Assembly (NCBI GenBank): GCA_031411495.1
Contig: JANOBD010000029.1
Span: forward strand, 1-49,689
Direction: 5' to 3'
DNA from: JANOBD01 sp031411495
GTDB taxonomy: Bacteria > Planctomycetota > Phycisphaerae > Tepidisphaerales > Tepidisphaeraceae
Length of the DNA stretch: 49,689 nt
Notes under the pieces: model-generated
What the model saw: the letters and a program-made list of their open reading frames with translations, nothing else
Told to the model about the DNA's origin: nothing
Databases searched by the model: none
Translations under genes and position numbers: made by a program
Shown: positions 9,700 to 18,399 of the stretch, piece after piece
How positions within the stretch are numbered: position 1 is the first letter of the stretch
How the letters are laid out: each line of letters starts with the position of its first letter

Positions 9700-9990
9700 T
9701 CAATACGACGAGCGCACGGTCTGACGACCGCGCGAGATTGTTCGGGACCGGATGACGTGGAACACAGCCGCGCCCGCCGCCGCACCCACCGCGGCAAGAA
9801 TGAGCGCGAGGATGCTCCAGCGCTCGACATCGCCACTGACGAGTCGGTAGAGGATCCCCAGGACGACAGCGCCGCCGACTGCGGCGGCGATTCCGAGGAT
9901 CGGGCTGTCGCCACGGGTGTCGACGAACTTGGTGGCAATCATGCCGATGACGGTGCCCAATACGATCCAGATGATGAAGCTGATAAGCAT
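9700..9990 (-). CDS. GlsB/YeaQ/YmgE family membrane protein
   Basis: A 96-residue integral membrane protein of the transglycosylase-associated (GlsB/YeaQ/YmgE) type. It begins MLISFIIWIVLGTVIGMIATK and continues with GDSPILGIAAAVGGAVVLGIL and a third hydrophobic segment, AALILAAVGAAAGAAVF. These small three-helix proteins are usually linked to stress, but no enzymatic role is proven. The start at 9990 is chosen because the N-terminus then matches the family; a longer frame adds nine unrelated residues. The C-terminal tail is basic (RSRTISRGRQ). Confidence 0.85.
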   Translation of the reverse strand: MLISFIIWIVLGTVIGMIATKFVDTRGDSPILGIAAAVGGAVVLGILYRLVSGDVERWSILALILAAVGAAAGAAVFHVIRSRTISRGRQTVRSSY

Positions 9991-10274
9991 GGTGTGATTC
10001 CCGGGCAAAGACGCCAAGAAGCGATGGCCGCTCGCAGCGCGCGAGTTGCCAGTTCAAGGCGATGCCGCTTCGAAGACGAAAACCAGTGGTTGGTCAACGG
10101 ATCGGGCCGGCGGGAGAAAGAACGGCGAGCAGGCTCGTAGGCGGCTACTCAACGCATTCACGCAGCAGCGTACCACATCGGCCCGAGCGCACGCCTTTAA
10201 TTCGATATTCAATTCAAATCACGCAAGGAACGAGCGGATTTCGCACACAATCGAAGGTCGCTCGGGGATATCAC

Positions 10275-11003
10275 TCACTCCTGCCTTCGCTGCGTCAACA
10301 CCTGCCTCGCGATGGGCGTCGCCAGCGATGCCCATTTCGCGTACATCGCGGCGGAAGGGTGCAGACCATCTTCGGCGACCAGCGCTGCATTTGTTTTCGC
10401 GTCGCGAGACACCGGTGTCACGTCCACGTACTCCACGCCGGCCCGTTCGCTCTCTTCGCGGTTGATCTGGTTGAACGCGTCGATCTCTTTGCCAATGCGC
10501 TCTGCGCCCCGAGGATCGGCTCGGCCAAACGGAGTCGCGCCCCAGTCGGGAATGGAGAGAACGAGCACGCGTTTCGGCTCTCCGCCGGCAAGCATGATCG
10601 CACGCTTCAGCAGATCGGTGAACGCCTGGCGATACGGCTCGGGAGCGCCACCGCGATACTGGTCGTTCACGCCGACCAGGAGCGACACCAATGCGTACTT
10701 CCGGTCGCCGACCCGGGCGTCGTCCATCGCCACTGAAAGTTCGGAACAGGTCCAGCCGGTTTTTGCGATGATGTACGGATTATCGATCGCGGCTCCGCTG
10801 GCGCGGAGCGCCCTGGCGAGTTGCACCGGCCATCGGTCGGATGGCGCGACGCTTTCGCCGATCGTGTACGAATCTCCCAGCGCGAGGAATTTACTCGTGC
10901 GAGTATCGTCGTCGGGGACGGCAGGTAGTTCGGTTGCGCCCGAGCATCCGCCGAGCGCGGCGATGAGCGTCGCCACCAAGAGAACCTCGAGTGAAAATGC
11001 CAT
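10275..11003 (-). CDS. SGNH/GDSL hydrolase lipoprotein
   Basis: A 242-residue exported esterase/lipase-type hydrolase. The N-terminal hydrophobic stretch ends in a lipobox, AALGGC (Cys20), so the protein is likely lipid-anchored. The catalytic blocks appear in order: LGDSYT (nucleophile Ser, block I), a Gly in KTGWT (block II), GVNDQY (Asn, block III) and DGLHPS (Asp and His, block V). The substrate cannot be read from sequence. The gene is divergent from pabB. Its likely position at the cell surface, in a genome rich in polysaccharide genes, would fit carbohydrate deacetylation, but that is only a possibility. Confidence 0.88.
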   Translation of the reverse strand: MAFSLEVLLVATLIAALGGCSGATELPAVPDDDTRTSKFLALGDSYTIGESVAPSDRWPVQLARALRASGAAIDNPYIIAKTGWTCSELSVAMDDARVGDRKYALVSLLVGVNDQYRGGAPEPYRQAFTDLLKRAIMLAGGEPKRVLVLSIPDWGATPFGRADPRGAERIGKEIDAFNQINREESERAGVEYVDVTPVSRDAKTNAALVAEDGLHPSAAMYAKWASLATPIARQVLTQRRQE

Positions 11004-11232
11004 CCCCGCATCTTACGCCAAGGGCCTTGTTCAGCCTGTATTCGACCAAACTTTCACGACGCGGCGAATCGGAATACCGCGAGTCTTCGCCGCAGCATCT
11101 CCCCATCATCAACACCTCCCATCATGGCTTCCGAGGCAGGTCGGAGCACGACGCGGCCGAGGGAATAAAGGGCGACTGAGCAACCGTTCCCGATGCGTGT
11201 GCTTCGGCCCCAAATGCCTATCATCGCCCTTC

Positions 11233-12423
11233 GTGACTCACTTGCGGCAAGCCTGGCTGCACTCTTCTCATCCACAAAGCCGCTGGAACTTCGTCGCCGG
11301 CGAGTGTGACGGCTCGGCGAGTTTCGACGCCGGCTTAAATCGTGGTCGCGCCTCATGCAACGGTTCGACATTCGAGTCGCAGGATCCGTTTGAGCTTCTC
11401 GATTGGGTCGCCGATCATCCGCGCGAGGGCTGGCGATGGATCGGCTACATCAGCTACGGCCTGGCGCGATTCATCGAGCGGCTTCCCAGGCAGGCCGTCG
11501 ACGATCTTCGACTGCCGTTGTTCGCTTTCGCGCGTTTCAGGTCAAACGTCCCGACGTCCGATGATGACTTGGCTACCCCGGCGCCAGTGTCGAGGGTTGT
11601 GCCGACGATCTCGGCTGTCGATTATCAGAAGGGCGTGACAAGGGCGCTCGCGTACATCGCCGCCGGCGACGTGTTTCAAGTGAACCTCGCTCAGCGACTC
11701 GACGTGCACACCGATCGATCGCCTGCCGCAATCTGGCATCAGCTGCGGGAGAGATACCCCTGCGAGTTCGGTGCTCTGCTCGATTGTGGATCCTTTTCGA
11801 TTATCAGCAACAGCCCTGAGCTGTTCTTTCGCATCGAAGTGCGCGCCGACGGTTCAAGGCGGATCGTCAATCGCCCGATCAAAGGCACTCGGCCGGTGCT
11901 GCCCGGAATGTTTGATGAACTTGTCAAATCGAAGAAGGACATCGCCGAGTTGGCGATGATCGTCGACCTGCAGCGCAATGACCTTGGCAGGGTGTGCGAG
12001 ATCGGATCCGTACGGGTGATCCGTGCCCGCGAGATCGAGACCCACCCTACCGTGTTCCACGGCGTCGCGACGATCGAAGGCATGCTTCGGGAACGGGCGA
12101 CGCTTTCCGAGATCATCCGAGCCATGTTCCCGTGCGGCAGCATCACCGGATGTCCGAAGATTCGCGCAATGGAAATCATCGACGAACTCGAGCCCTTTGA
12201 ACGCGGTCCCTACTGCGGCGCGATCGGCTATCTCGACCCCGACGGCTCGATGGAGTTCAACGTCGCCATCCGGACGATGTCCATCAAAGACGGATGTGCT
12301 TACGTGAACGTCGGCGGGGGAATCGTGGCGGATTCCACGCCGGCTGGCGAATATGATGAAACGCTCGTAAAAGCTACGGCGATGCTCGACGCGCTGGGCG
12401 TCGACATTTCAACCTTCAAATAA
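11233..12423 (+). CDS. pabB: Aminodeoxychorismate synthase component I (PabB)
   Basis: Forms 4-amino-4-deoxychorismate from chorismate for folate synthesis, using ammonia from a glutaminase subunit. The chorismate-binding domain is complete: GDVFQVNLAQR, the PIKGT motif with the catalytic Lys, ELAMIVDLQRNDLGR, GSITGCPKIRAMEIIDELEP, and GGGIVADS near the end. The PIKGT lysine separates it from anthranilate synthase TrpE. The N-terminus is short. The GTG at 11233 gives 396 residues and starts just before AWLHSSHPQSRW, which aligns with the LHSG region of E. coli PabB. Another GTG at 11197 is possible. No clear ribosome-binding site is seen. pabC follows after one small ORF. Confidence 0.88.
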   Translation: MTHLRQAWLHSSHPQSRWNFVAGECDGSASFDAGLNRGRASCNGSTFESQDPFELLDWVADHPREGWRWIGYISYGLARFIERLPRQAVDDLRLPLFAFARFRSNVPTSDDDLATPAPVSRVVPTISAVDYQKGVTRALAYIAAGDVFQVNLAQRLDVHTDRSPAAIWHQLRERYPCEFGALLDCGSFSIISNSPELFFRIEVRADGSRRIVNRPIKGTRPVLPGMFDELVKSKKDIAELAMIVDLQRNDLGRVCEIGSVRVIRAREIETHPTVFHGVATIEGMLRERATLSEIIRAMFPCGSITGCPKIRAMEIIDELEPFERGPYCGAIGYLDPDGSMEFNVAIRTMSIKDGCAYVNVGGGIVADSTPAGEYDETLVKATAMLDALGVDISTFK

Positions 12424-12425
12424 CC

Positions 12426-12548
12426 ATGCCAAATCCCCAGGACGATGATCAGGAACGTGAGCCGCCGAACTGGTGGGTATTCCCTATCGCGGCCGGCATC
12501 CTCATCGCGATCTTTGTGACCTATCGATTCTCGTGCTCAAGCCACTAA
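12426..12548 (+). CDS. Small single-span membrane protein, 40 residues
   Basis: A short frame beginning three bases after the pabB stop. It has an acidic N-terminus (PNPQDDDQEREPP), then NWWVFPIAAGILIAIFVTYR, which is one membrane span, and a short tail with Cys. Its tight position between pabB and pabC, and a composition typical of a type-III single-span protein, support a real gene. Conservation cannot be tested here. No function is known. Confidence 0.5.
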   Translation: MPNPQDDDQEREPPNWWVFPIAAGILIAIFVTYRFSCSSH

Positions 12549-12558
12549 ACTCTGGACC

Positions 12559-13461
12559 ATGGCAACTGTCTGGCTGAATGGTCGATCGCTCGACGAGGCC
12601 GAGGCTCATGTCTCGGTGCGCGATCTCGGTCTGTTACATGGAATTGGCGTATTCACGACGATGCGGGCGAATGCAGGAGCGATTCGCTCGATCGATCTGC
12701 ATCTGTCGCGCTTGCGAGCCTCGTGCGAGGCGTTCGCCATCCCGCTGAGTTATTCCGATTCAGAACTGAAATCGGCAGCGATCGCCCTGCTTTCGGATAA
12801 TCAACTGGACGCCGCGCGAATGCGGCTCACCGTTACCCGCGGCACGCAGCGCATCGATGCCGAAGAGCGTCTCGTGCTTGAGCCGACCGTACTGCTCACC
12901 GCGACTCAGCTCGAACCGTACCCGAGCACGCTTTACACCACCGGCATGACCGTTCTGGCATATGACAGTTTCAAGCTGAACCCGTATGACCCGCAGGCGG
13001 GTCACAAGACGCTCGACTATCTTTCCCGGTTCTCGGCGTTGAGAGATGCGCAGGAGCGCAGTTCAAACGAAGCGCTCCTCTTCAATGTTCACAACTACCT
13101 ACAGTCGGGCGCGTTGAGTAACGTCTTCCTGGTGAAGGCGGGTCGACTGCTGACGCCGCCCACGCAGGCGGATTTGCGCCTTGAGCCCATCGCCGCACGA
13201 ACGCCGTATCCCCGCAGCAACGTGTTGCCCGGCATTGTTCGAGGCGAACTCGTGGCGATGGCTCAGCGGGAGTCGATCGAGGTCGAGCTGCGCGCCCTCA
13301 GCATCAACGACCTGCTCGAAGCCGATGAGGTGTTTCTCACCAACAGCGTCATGCACGTGATGCCTGTCTGCCGAATCGAGCGGAAGCCGATTGGCAACGG
13401 AAAGCCCGGCGAGATGACCCGGCGACTCGCCGAGCTTTACCAGGAGGGAGCCAGAGAATGA
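12559..13461 (+). CDS. pabC: Class IV aminotransferase, probable aminodeoxychorismate lyase
   Basis: A PLP enzyme of fold type IV, 300 residues. Adjacent to pabB, it most likely releases pyruvate from aminodeoxychorismate to give 4-aminobenzoate. A branched-chain or D-amino-acid aminotransferase is the alternative. The PLP-binding Lys is in GHKTLDYL (about residues 153-160). VRDLGLLHGIGVFTTMR near the N-terminus and the GALSNVFLVKAGRL strand are typical of the family, as is VFLTNSVMHVMPV near the end. Its last four bases overlap the start of the NIF3 gene (ATGA), so the two are translationally coupled. Confidence 0.85.
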   Translation: MATVWLNGRSLDEAEAHVSVRDLGLLHGIGVFTTMRANAGAIRSIDLHLSRLRASCEAFAIPLSYSDSELKSAAIALLSDNQLDAARMRLTVTRGTQRIDAEERLVLEPTVLLTATQLEPYPSTLYTTGMTVLAYDSFKLNPYDPQAGHKTLDYLSRFSALRDAQERSSNEALLFNVHNYLQSGALSNVFLVKAGRLLTPPTQADLRLEPIAARTPYPRSNVLPGIVRGELVAMAQRESIEVELRALSINDLLEADEVFLTNSVMHVMPVCRIERKPIGNGKPGEMTRRLAELYQEGARE

Positions 13462-14570
13462 CGCAATTGACCGAGGTATTGAAGGAACTCGATCGGATCG
13501 CGCCGTTGGACCTCGCCGAGCCGTGGGACAACGTGGGCCTTCTCGTCGGCGATCCAGCGGCGACCGTGAAACGCGCGCTGCTGACGATCGACTACACCGA
13601 TGTCGTCGCTGCCGAGGCGCGCGGCTCGCACTGCGACCTGGTGATCAGCTATCACCCGCCCATTTTCGAAGGGCACAAGCGGCTCACCGCCGATCGGTCG
13701 ACTCGGCTGATCTTTAACGCGATCCGGGACGGCGTGGCGATCTATTCGCCGCACACGGCACTCGATGCTGCGGACGGCGGAACCAACGATGCGCTTGCAG
13801 ATACACTCTCGCTGACCAGCCGCAAGCCGCTGCGCTACCGCGAAACAAAGCCGACGCACTACAAGCTGGTGACGTTCGTTCCGCCCGAAGCCATCGAGCG
13901 GGTGAGTGATGCGCTGTTCGACGCGGGCGCGGGTTCCATCGGCACGATCGGCAACTACACGCGGTGCAGTTTCCGCTCGCGCGGCATCGGCACGTTTCAA
14001 GGCAATTCCGAATCGAATCCGGCCGTGGGTGAGGCCGGTAAGTTCGAGCGCGTCGAAGAGATCCGGCTGGAAGTGATCCTGGAGAAGTCGAACGCTCAAA
14101 CCGCGGTCGAAGCGCTGCGCAAGTCGCATCCATATGAAGAAGTCGCGTTCGATCTACAGGTGCTCGCTGCGCCCACGGTGCCGGCGGGGATTGGGCGCGT
14201 CGGGCTGCTTCCAAGCGAGATCACGCTCGAGATGGTGGCGAATCTGCTCAAGCGATCACTTGGCGTCGATCACCTTCTCGTCGCAGGGAACAAGGACTCG
14301 ATGATCAAAACCGTCGCCGTCTGTGCCGGCGCCGGCGGCGAACTCGTGCGCGACGTTATCGCGTCAAAGGCCGACCTGTACATCACCGGCGAACTGCGAC
14401 ATCACAGCGTGCTGGAACTGCAGCGCGCGGGCGTCAACGTTCTCTGCACGCTCCACACAAACAGCGAACGCCTCGTGCTTCAACACCTCGCTCGCCGACT
14501 CAAATCGGCGTTGCCGGCTTTCGAGTTCATCGTTTCGTCGGACGACCGCGACCCGCTTTCGATTTTGTAA
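13458..14570 (+). CDS. NIF3-like dinuclear metal protein
   Basis: A 370-residue NIF3/YqfO-type protein: conserved cytoplasmic toroidal hexamers that hold two metal ions per subunit, with no settled function (often annotated as GTP cyclohydrolase 1 type 2). The metal motifs are visible in SYHPPIFEG and SPHTALDAADGGTNDALAD near the N-terminus. ITGELRHHSVLELQ and LHTNSERL close the C-terminal half. A central insert (about residues 125-230) corresponds to the regulatory PII-like domain found in longer members. Its 3' end overlaps the convergent CHAD gene by 44 bases. Confidence 0.9.
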   Translation: MTQLTEVLKELDRIAPLDLAEPWDNVGLLVGDPAATVKRALLTIDYTDVVAAEARGSHCDLVISYHPPIFEGHKRLTADRSTRLIFNAIRDGVAIYSPHTALDAADGGTNDALADTLSLTSRKPLRYRETKPTHYKLVTFVPPEAIERVSDALFDAGAGSIGTIGNYTRCSFRSRGIGTFQGNSESNPAVGEAGKFERVEEIRLEVILEKSNAQTAVEALRKSHPYEEVAFDLQVLAAPTVPAGIGRVGLLPSEITLEMVANLLKRSLGVDHLLVAGNKDSMIKTVAVCAGAGGELVRDVIASKADLYITGELRHHSVLELQRAGVNVLCTLHTNSERLVLQHLARRLKSALPAFEFIVSSDDRDPLSIL

Positions 14571-15426
14571 CAGGAGCGTCCGCCAATTCGCGAACCAGGC
14601 CGATCAGTGGTTCACACGATGTCCGCCACTCCGATCGAAACGCGTGGAGGGCTGTATTCGCGCGTTCCAGACGCTGACGGCACAGGTCGATGACCTTCTG
14701 TGCGACAACCGACCCCTCATCGAAAATGGAGTCGGCAGAATGCCTCGCGAGCGATTGCGCCAGCACCGCCTCGTCGTGCCATTCGCCCAGCGCGTCCTGC
14801 ATTCGCTCGAATCGCTCGGCCGCCTTCGCGGCGGCGGGGAAGCCGACCGCGTCGGCAATCTCGAGCTGATATCGAAACCGCTTCGCGGCGATCCGAAGCG
14901 CATGAAGTTCGACGCCCTCCTTGAGCGAGATGGCTTTCTCCGCCTGTTCGCAGAAGTCCTCAAAATCGCTCAACACGCCCTCGCGAACCAGCGCGTGAAT
15001 CGCGGGCCGGAGTTGCTCAAGTTCCCGGTTCACAGCATCGCCTGTCTTCAGTTCGAACCAATGCGTGGACGTGTCGGCGAACGACGATTCGAGCTTCGCT
15101 CGTCTTGCCGAGAGTTGTTCGCAGAGTGATCGGGCCGAGGCTGCGTGGCGGCCAAGCCGCGACAGCTGCTGGAGCTGAACGTCGATCTCGCGAATCTCGC
15201 CGAGCGATTCGCGGATTCGCCTGGCCCGCTTGTTCAGCGCTTTGAAGACGGACCGTTTCGCGAGGGGCTTGACGACATCCAGCGCGGCCTTGACGCGGCG
15301 CGCGGCGACGCGGTTCTTGTGGACGGCGTCGACGGACCATTCGACTTTCTTACCCTTTCCGAGAATGCGCACCTGTTCCCGAAGGTATTTCTCGAGACCG
15401 GCAGGATCGGATCGGCGCGAACGCAT
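14527..15426 (-). CDS. CHAD domain protein
   Basis: A 299-residue all-helical CHAD protein. Two copies of the conserved pattern with basic and His residues are visible: VHKNRVAARRVKAAL (about 35-50) and LHALRIAAKRFRYQLE (about 175-190). CHAD domains bind polyphosphate through this positive surface and often localise to polyphosphate granules. There is no adjacent CYTH domain or polyphosphate kinase gene. The C-terminus is basic (KSKAGRGRPTKR). It is divergent from hflX across 72 bases and convergent with the NIF3-like gene. Confidence 0.88.
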   Translation of the reverse strand: MRSRRSDPAGLEKYLREQVRILGKGKKVEWSVDAVHKNRVAARRVKAALDVVKPLAKRSVFKALNKRARRIRESLGEIREIDVQLQQLSRLGRHAASARSLCEQLSARRAKLESSFADTSTHWFELKTGDAVNRELEQLRPAIHALVREGVLSDFEDFCEQAEKAISLKEGVELHALRIAAKRFRYQLEIADAVGFPAAAKAAERFERMQDALGEWHDEAVLAQSLARHSADSIFDEGSVVAQKVIDLCRQRLERANTALHAFRSEWRTSCEPLIGLVRELADAPVTKSKAGRGRPTKR

Positions 15427-15498
15427 TGGATTCCCATTCTAATCGATGCGTGCTCCGCCTATGATGCAACTTCACGAGTTTTGCGGAGGACGCGGAAG

Positions 15499-16830
15499 TT
15501 GACTGAAATCAAGCGTACACAACTCACGGTGGATCAGGAGAAGGCGATCCTGGTCGGCGTCATATTGCCCGAGTCGACGGCCGACCCGCGCGACCCCCTG
15601 GGCGAACTGGAGAGCCTGGTGAAGACCGCCGGGGGCCGTGCCGTCGGCCGCGTTCTCCAGCGCAAGCAGCGCCCCGAGTCCTCCACCTACTGCGGCACCG
15701 GCAAGGCGATCGAGATCGCGCACCTCGCCGAGAAGCTCAAGGCCGATGTCGTCATCTTCGATAACGACCTTGCCCCCTCGCAGATCGGCGCACTCGAAAA
15801 GATCATCAACAAAGAGCTCAAGAGCCCGCTCGGCCGCGGAGTGAAGGTGCTCGATCGCAGCGAACTGATCCTCGACATCTTTGCCACCCGCGCGCAGACC
15901 TATGAGGCAAAACTGCAGGTCGAACTCGCCCAGATGGAATACACCTATCCGCGCCTGGCGCGGATGTGGGGGCACCTTGAACGTCTGGCCGGCGGCGGCG
16001 GATCGCTGGGCATCGGCACGCGCGGCCCCGGCGAAACACAGCTCGAAATCGACCGCCGGCTCGTTCGCAAACGCATCTCCGATCTGAAGGCCGACATCGA
16101 AAAGGTGCAGGATCGCAAGACGCGGCTCGTGCAGCAACGCAACCTGCACCACTTCACCGTCTGCATCGTCGGCTACACGAACGCGGGCAAGAGCACCCTC
16201 TTCAACACCCTCACCGATGCCGGCACCTATGCCGATGACAAGCTCTTCGCCACGCTCGACACGAAGACGCGGTCCTGGAGGCTGGAGCGCGGCACGGATG
16301 TCCTGCTCAGCGACACGGTCGGCTTCGTCCGCGACCTTCCCCACAATCTCGTCGCGAGCTTCAAGGCGACGCTCGAAGAAGCCGTCAATGCCGATCTTCT
16401 GCTACACGTCCTCGACGTCGGCCACCCTCACGCACAGCAGCAGTTCAACTCGGTGCACGAAGTGCTCGACGACATCGGCGTCAAAGGCAAGCCCGAGATC
16501 CTGCTCCTGAACAAGATCGACACGCCCGAGGGCGAAGCGGCCATGCCTTTCTGGCGAGCGCTTCACCCGGCCGCGCTGCCGATCAGCGCCCGCGCGGGGC
16601 TCGGCCTGGATCACCTGCTCGTGTCCGTTCTCGATTTCGTCCGTGGCCAGCAGGTGCAGGTGACGCTGGCATGCAGCGTGACCGACGGGAAGCTGATCAG
16701 CTTCATCGAAGCGAACACGCGCATTCACGACCGGCGAATCGTCGAAGATCAGATCGAGTTCGACGTGACGGTCGGAAAGCAAATGCTCAAAGACCTGCAG
16801 CGGAACGAGGCGATCATCATCCGCGGGTAA
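15499..16830 (+). CDS. hflX: GTPase HflX
   Basis: A ribosome-associated GTPase that can split stalled 70S ribosomes during stress. The start is the TTG at 15499, because GGAGGA lies eight bases before it; the predicted protein has 443 residues. The N-terminal HflX domain includes STYCGTGKAIEI and RTQTYEAK-like RAQTYEAKLQVELAQ. The glycine-rich linker reads GGGGSLGIGTRGPGE-TQLE. The G domain shows GYTNAGKST (P-loop, about 222-230), DTVGFVRDLPH (G3) and NKIDT (G4). A C-terminal extension follows. It is divergent from the CHAD gene. Confidence 0.95.
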   Translation: MTEIKRTQLTVDQEKAILVGVILPESTADPRDPLGELESLVKTAGGRAVGRVLQRKQRPESSTYCGTGKAIEIAHLAEKLKADVVIFDNDLAPSQIGALEKIINKELKSPLGRGVKVLDRSELILDIFATRAQTYEAKLQVELAQMEYTYPRLARMWGHLERLAGGGGSLGIGTRGPGETQLEIDRRLVRKRISDLKADIEKVQDRKTRLVQQRNLHHFTVCIVGYTNAGKSTLFNTLTDAGTYADDKLFATLDTKTRSWRLERGTDVLLSDTVGFVRDLPHNLVASFKATLEEAVNADLLLHVLDVGHPHAQQQFNSVHEVLDDIGVKGKPEILLLNKIDTPEGEAAMPFWRALHPAALPISARAGLGLDHLLVSVLDFVRGQQVQVTLACSVTDGKLISFIEANTRIHDRRIVEDQIEFDVTVGKQMLKDLQRNEAIIIRG

Positions 16831-16882
16831 GCTTTCGAAGCATGGCTTCGTCGGTTTCGATTTGATTCTCGAAAACGTCGCG

Positions 16883-17365
16883 TCAGATCGTGTTCTGTGC
16901 CGTCTCGACCGAATCGACGGTCTCGGCGCGAATTGCGTCCGCGGGTTTGCGCGACATGAGTATCATCCCCGCTACCACGAGCACCAGCCCGATCATCTGT
17001 GACCTCGAAACCGAATCCTTGAACACCCAGATCGCGACGGGAAGAAGTACGGCCGCCGCCAGTGCGTTGCCGACGGGGCCGACCGTTCCGAGTGGCCAGC
17101 CGTGACGGTAGGAGAGCAGCGTTCCGACTTCGATCAGCAGTACGCCAAACGCGAGCATCCCCAGCGTGACCAGCAGCGACATCGACACGCCCTGCCATGG
17201 CATTTTCCCGGAGACCAGGCGCACGCTTGCCGTGCACAGCACCGCCGCAAGCACATAGCCGATGGCGAGAAACGCGAACAGGTTAATGTCGTGCGGCGCG
17301 CGTTTGAGCGAGAGGTGGTAGACGGCCAGACCGATCACCGCGATGCCGAGCGAAATGTAGAACAT
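16883..17365 (-). CDS. Half-size EamA-like (DMT superfamily) transporter
   Basis: A 160-residue membrane protein with four to five hydrophobic segments, half the size of a ten-span EamA exporter. The last span, SQMIGLVLVVAGMILMSRKP, and LGTVGPVGNALAAAVLLPVAIWVF are typical of this superfamily. A small member probably works as a dimer. The substrate is unknown. The ATG at 17365 removes an unrelated 104-residue extension. The gene lies downstream of the NAD kinase in the same direction, and GAAACCGTTTC, a palindrome resembling LacI operators, sits 19 bases before the start. Confidence 0.75.
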   Translation of the reverse strand: MFYISLGIAVIGLAVYHLSLKRAPHDINLFAFLAIGYVLAAVLCTASVRLVSGKMPWQGVSMSLLVTLGMLAFGVLLIEVGTLLSYRHGWPLGTVGPVGNALAAAVLLPVAIWVFKDSVSRSQMIGLVLVVAGMILMSRKPADAIRAETVDSVETAQNTI

Positions 17366-17415
17366 CCCCGAGATGATAGTGGTTGAAACCGTTTCGTCAC
17401 GAAGTTGGCGAGCGG

Positions 17416-18297
17416 CTACTTCTCGCCGTTGTAGCGCGGGGTCGAGCCCCAGTAGAGCTTCTCGGCGAGCGTGCGGATCGTGCGTGCGTGCGGGTTTTCC
17501 ACCAGCAGCACGGTCTGGTCGCTTCGCGTGATGACCACCCGATCGCCGCTGCCGAGATCGCAGGTGTCCTGTCCGTCGCAGACGAGCGTCGTGCCGCGGT
17601 TCACGCGCAGCATCGTCGAAATGATCCGGGAGTTGTGCGCGACCACGATCGGCCTGAACGAGAGCGAGTGCGGGCACAGCGGCGTGATGCAGATGCCATC
17701 GACGCTGGGCCAGAGAATGGGGCCGCCGGCGCTGACGTTGTAGGCGGTCGAGCCCGACGCCGTGGCGACGATCACGCCGTCGCCGAAGTAGCGAACGCCG
17801 GTCGGATCGTCGATCCCCAATTCCAGCTCGATCATGCGGAACGGCGCGCCGGCGGCGATGACGACATCGTTGAGCGCCGTTGCGCAGAACTTCGCCTGGC
17901 CGCGGACGACATTCATGTCGAGCAAGTCGCAGCCGATGCCCTTCTTCAACACGCAGACGTCGAGCATCATCCGCTTGGAGGTCGGCAGCTTGCCCTGCAC
18001 GAACTGATCGAACATCGTCGGCAGTTCATCGGGCTGGAAACTCGCGAGGAAGCCGAGTTTGCCGTAGTTCACGCCCATCACCGGCAGTTCGCGACCCTTG
18101 AGCCGCCGCGCGGTCGAGAGGAGCGTGCCGTCGCCACCGAGCACGAGAATCGCGTCAAAGTCGGCGGTCGCGAGATCGAGCTTTTTTTCCGCATCCAGTT
18201 CGAGGTAATCGACTCGCTGGGCGAGCCACGGCATCGTCGCTTCGACGGCGGGTTTCACGCGCGGCTTGGTGAGGTTGGCGATGAGGAGAAGTCGCAT
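17416..18297 (-). CDS. nadK: NAD kinase
   Basis: Phosphorylates NAD+ to NADP+ in the cytoplasm. The predicted protein has 293 residues. The signature GGDGT is at 54-58 in LVLGGDGTLLSTARRL, and the second nucleotide-binding block reads VATASGSTAYNVSAGGP. GVNYGKLGFLA and the ALNDVVIA region (NE/D motif as ND) are also typical. The ATG at 18297 gives MRLLLIANLTKP, the usual family start. An upstream in-frame start would lie inside a palindromic repeat and is rejected. The SRP RNA gene is about 100 bases upstream on the same strand. Confidence 0.95.
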   Translation of the reverse strand: MRLLLIANLTKPRVKPAVEATMPWLAQRVDYLELDAEKKLDLATADFDAILVLGGDGTLLSTARRLKGRELPVMGVNYGKLGFLASFQPDELPTMFDQFVQGKLPTSKRMMLDVCVLKKGIGCDLLDMNVVRGQAKFCATALNDVVIAAGAPFRMIELELGIDDPTGVRYFGDGVIVATASGSTAYNVSAGGPILWPSVDGICITPLCPHSLSFRPIVVAHNSRIISTMLRVNRGTTLVCDGQDTCDLGSGDRVVITRSDQTVLLVENPHARTIRTLAEKLYWGSTPRYNGEK

Positions 18298-18302
18298 GGG
18301 AA

Positions 18303-18372
18303 TGTCGAGTTCCGAATGCCGAGTGCCGAATGAAAGCGAGCCATTCGGCACTCAGCACTCGACATTCGGCAC
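18303..18372. repeat. Intergenic palindromic repeat, CCGAATG family
   Basis: GAGTGCCGAATG (18321-18332) pairs exactly with CATTCGGCACTC (18342-18353). Around it, imperfect copies of the same words repeat (CCGAATGCCGAG to the left, ACATTCGGCAC to the right). It fills the gap between SRP RNA and nadK, so it lies in the nadK leader. Confidence 0.7.
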
Positions 18373-18399
18373 TTAAAAGATTCGCCGTCGCCAGCGAAA

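Noticed and set aside
11193..11312. ATG frame MRVLRPQMPIIALRD as an alternative PabB N-terminus
   Set aside because: It is in a different frame from the PabB body and stops after about 40 codons; a frameshift cannot be shown from one sequence.
18297..18351. Upstream ATG at 18351 for NAD kinase
   Set aside because: It lies in the palindromic repeat and adds residues not found in the family; the ATG at 18297 gives the normal N-terminus.
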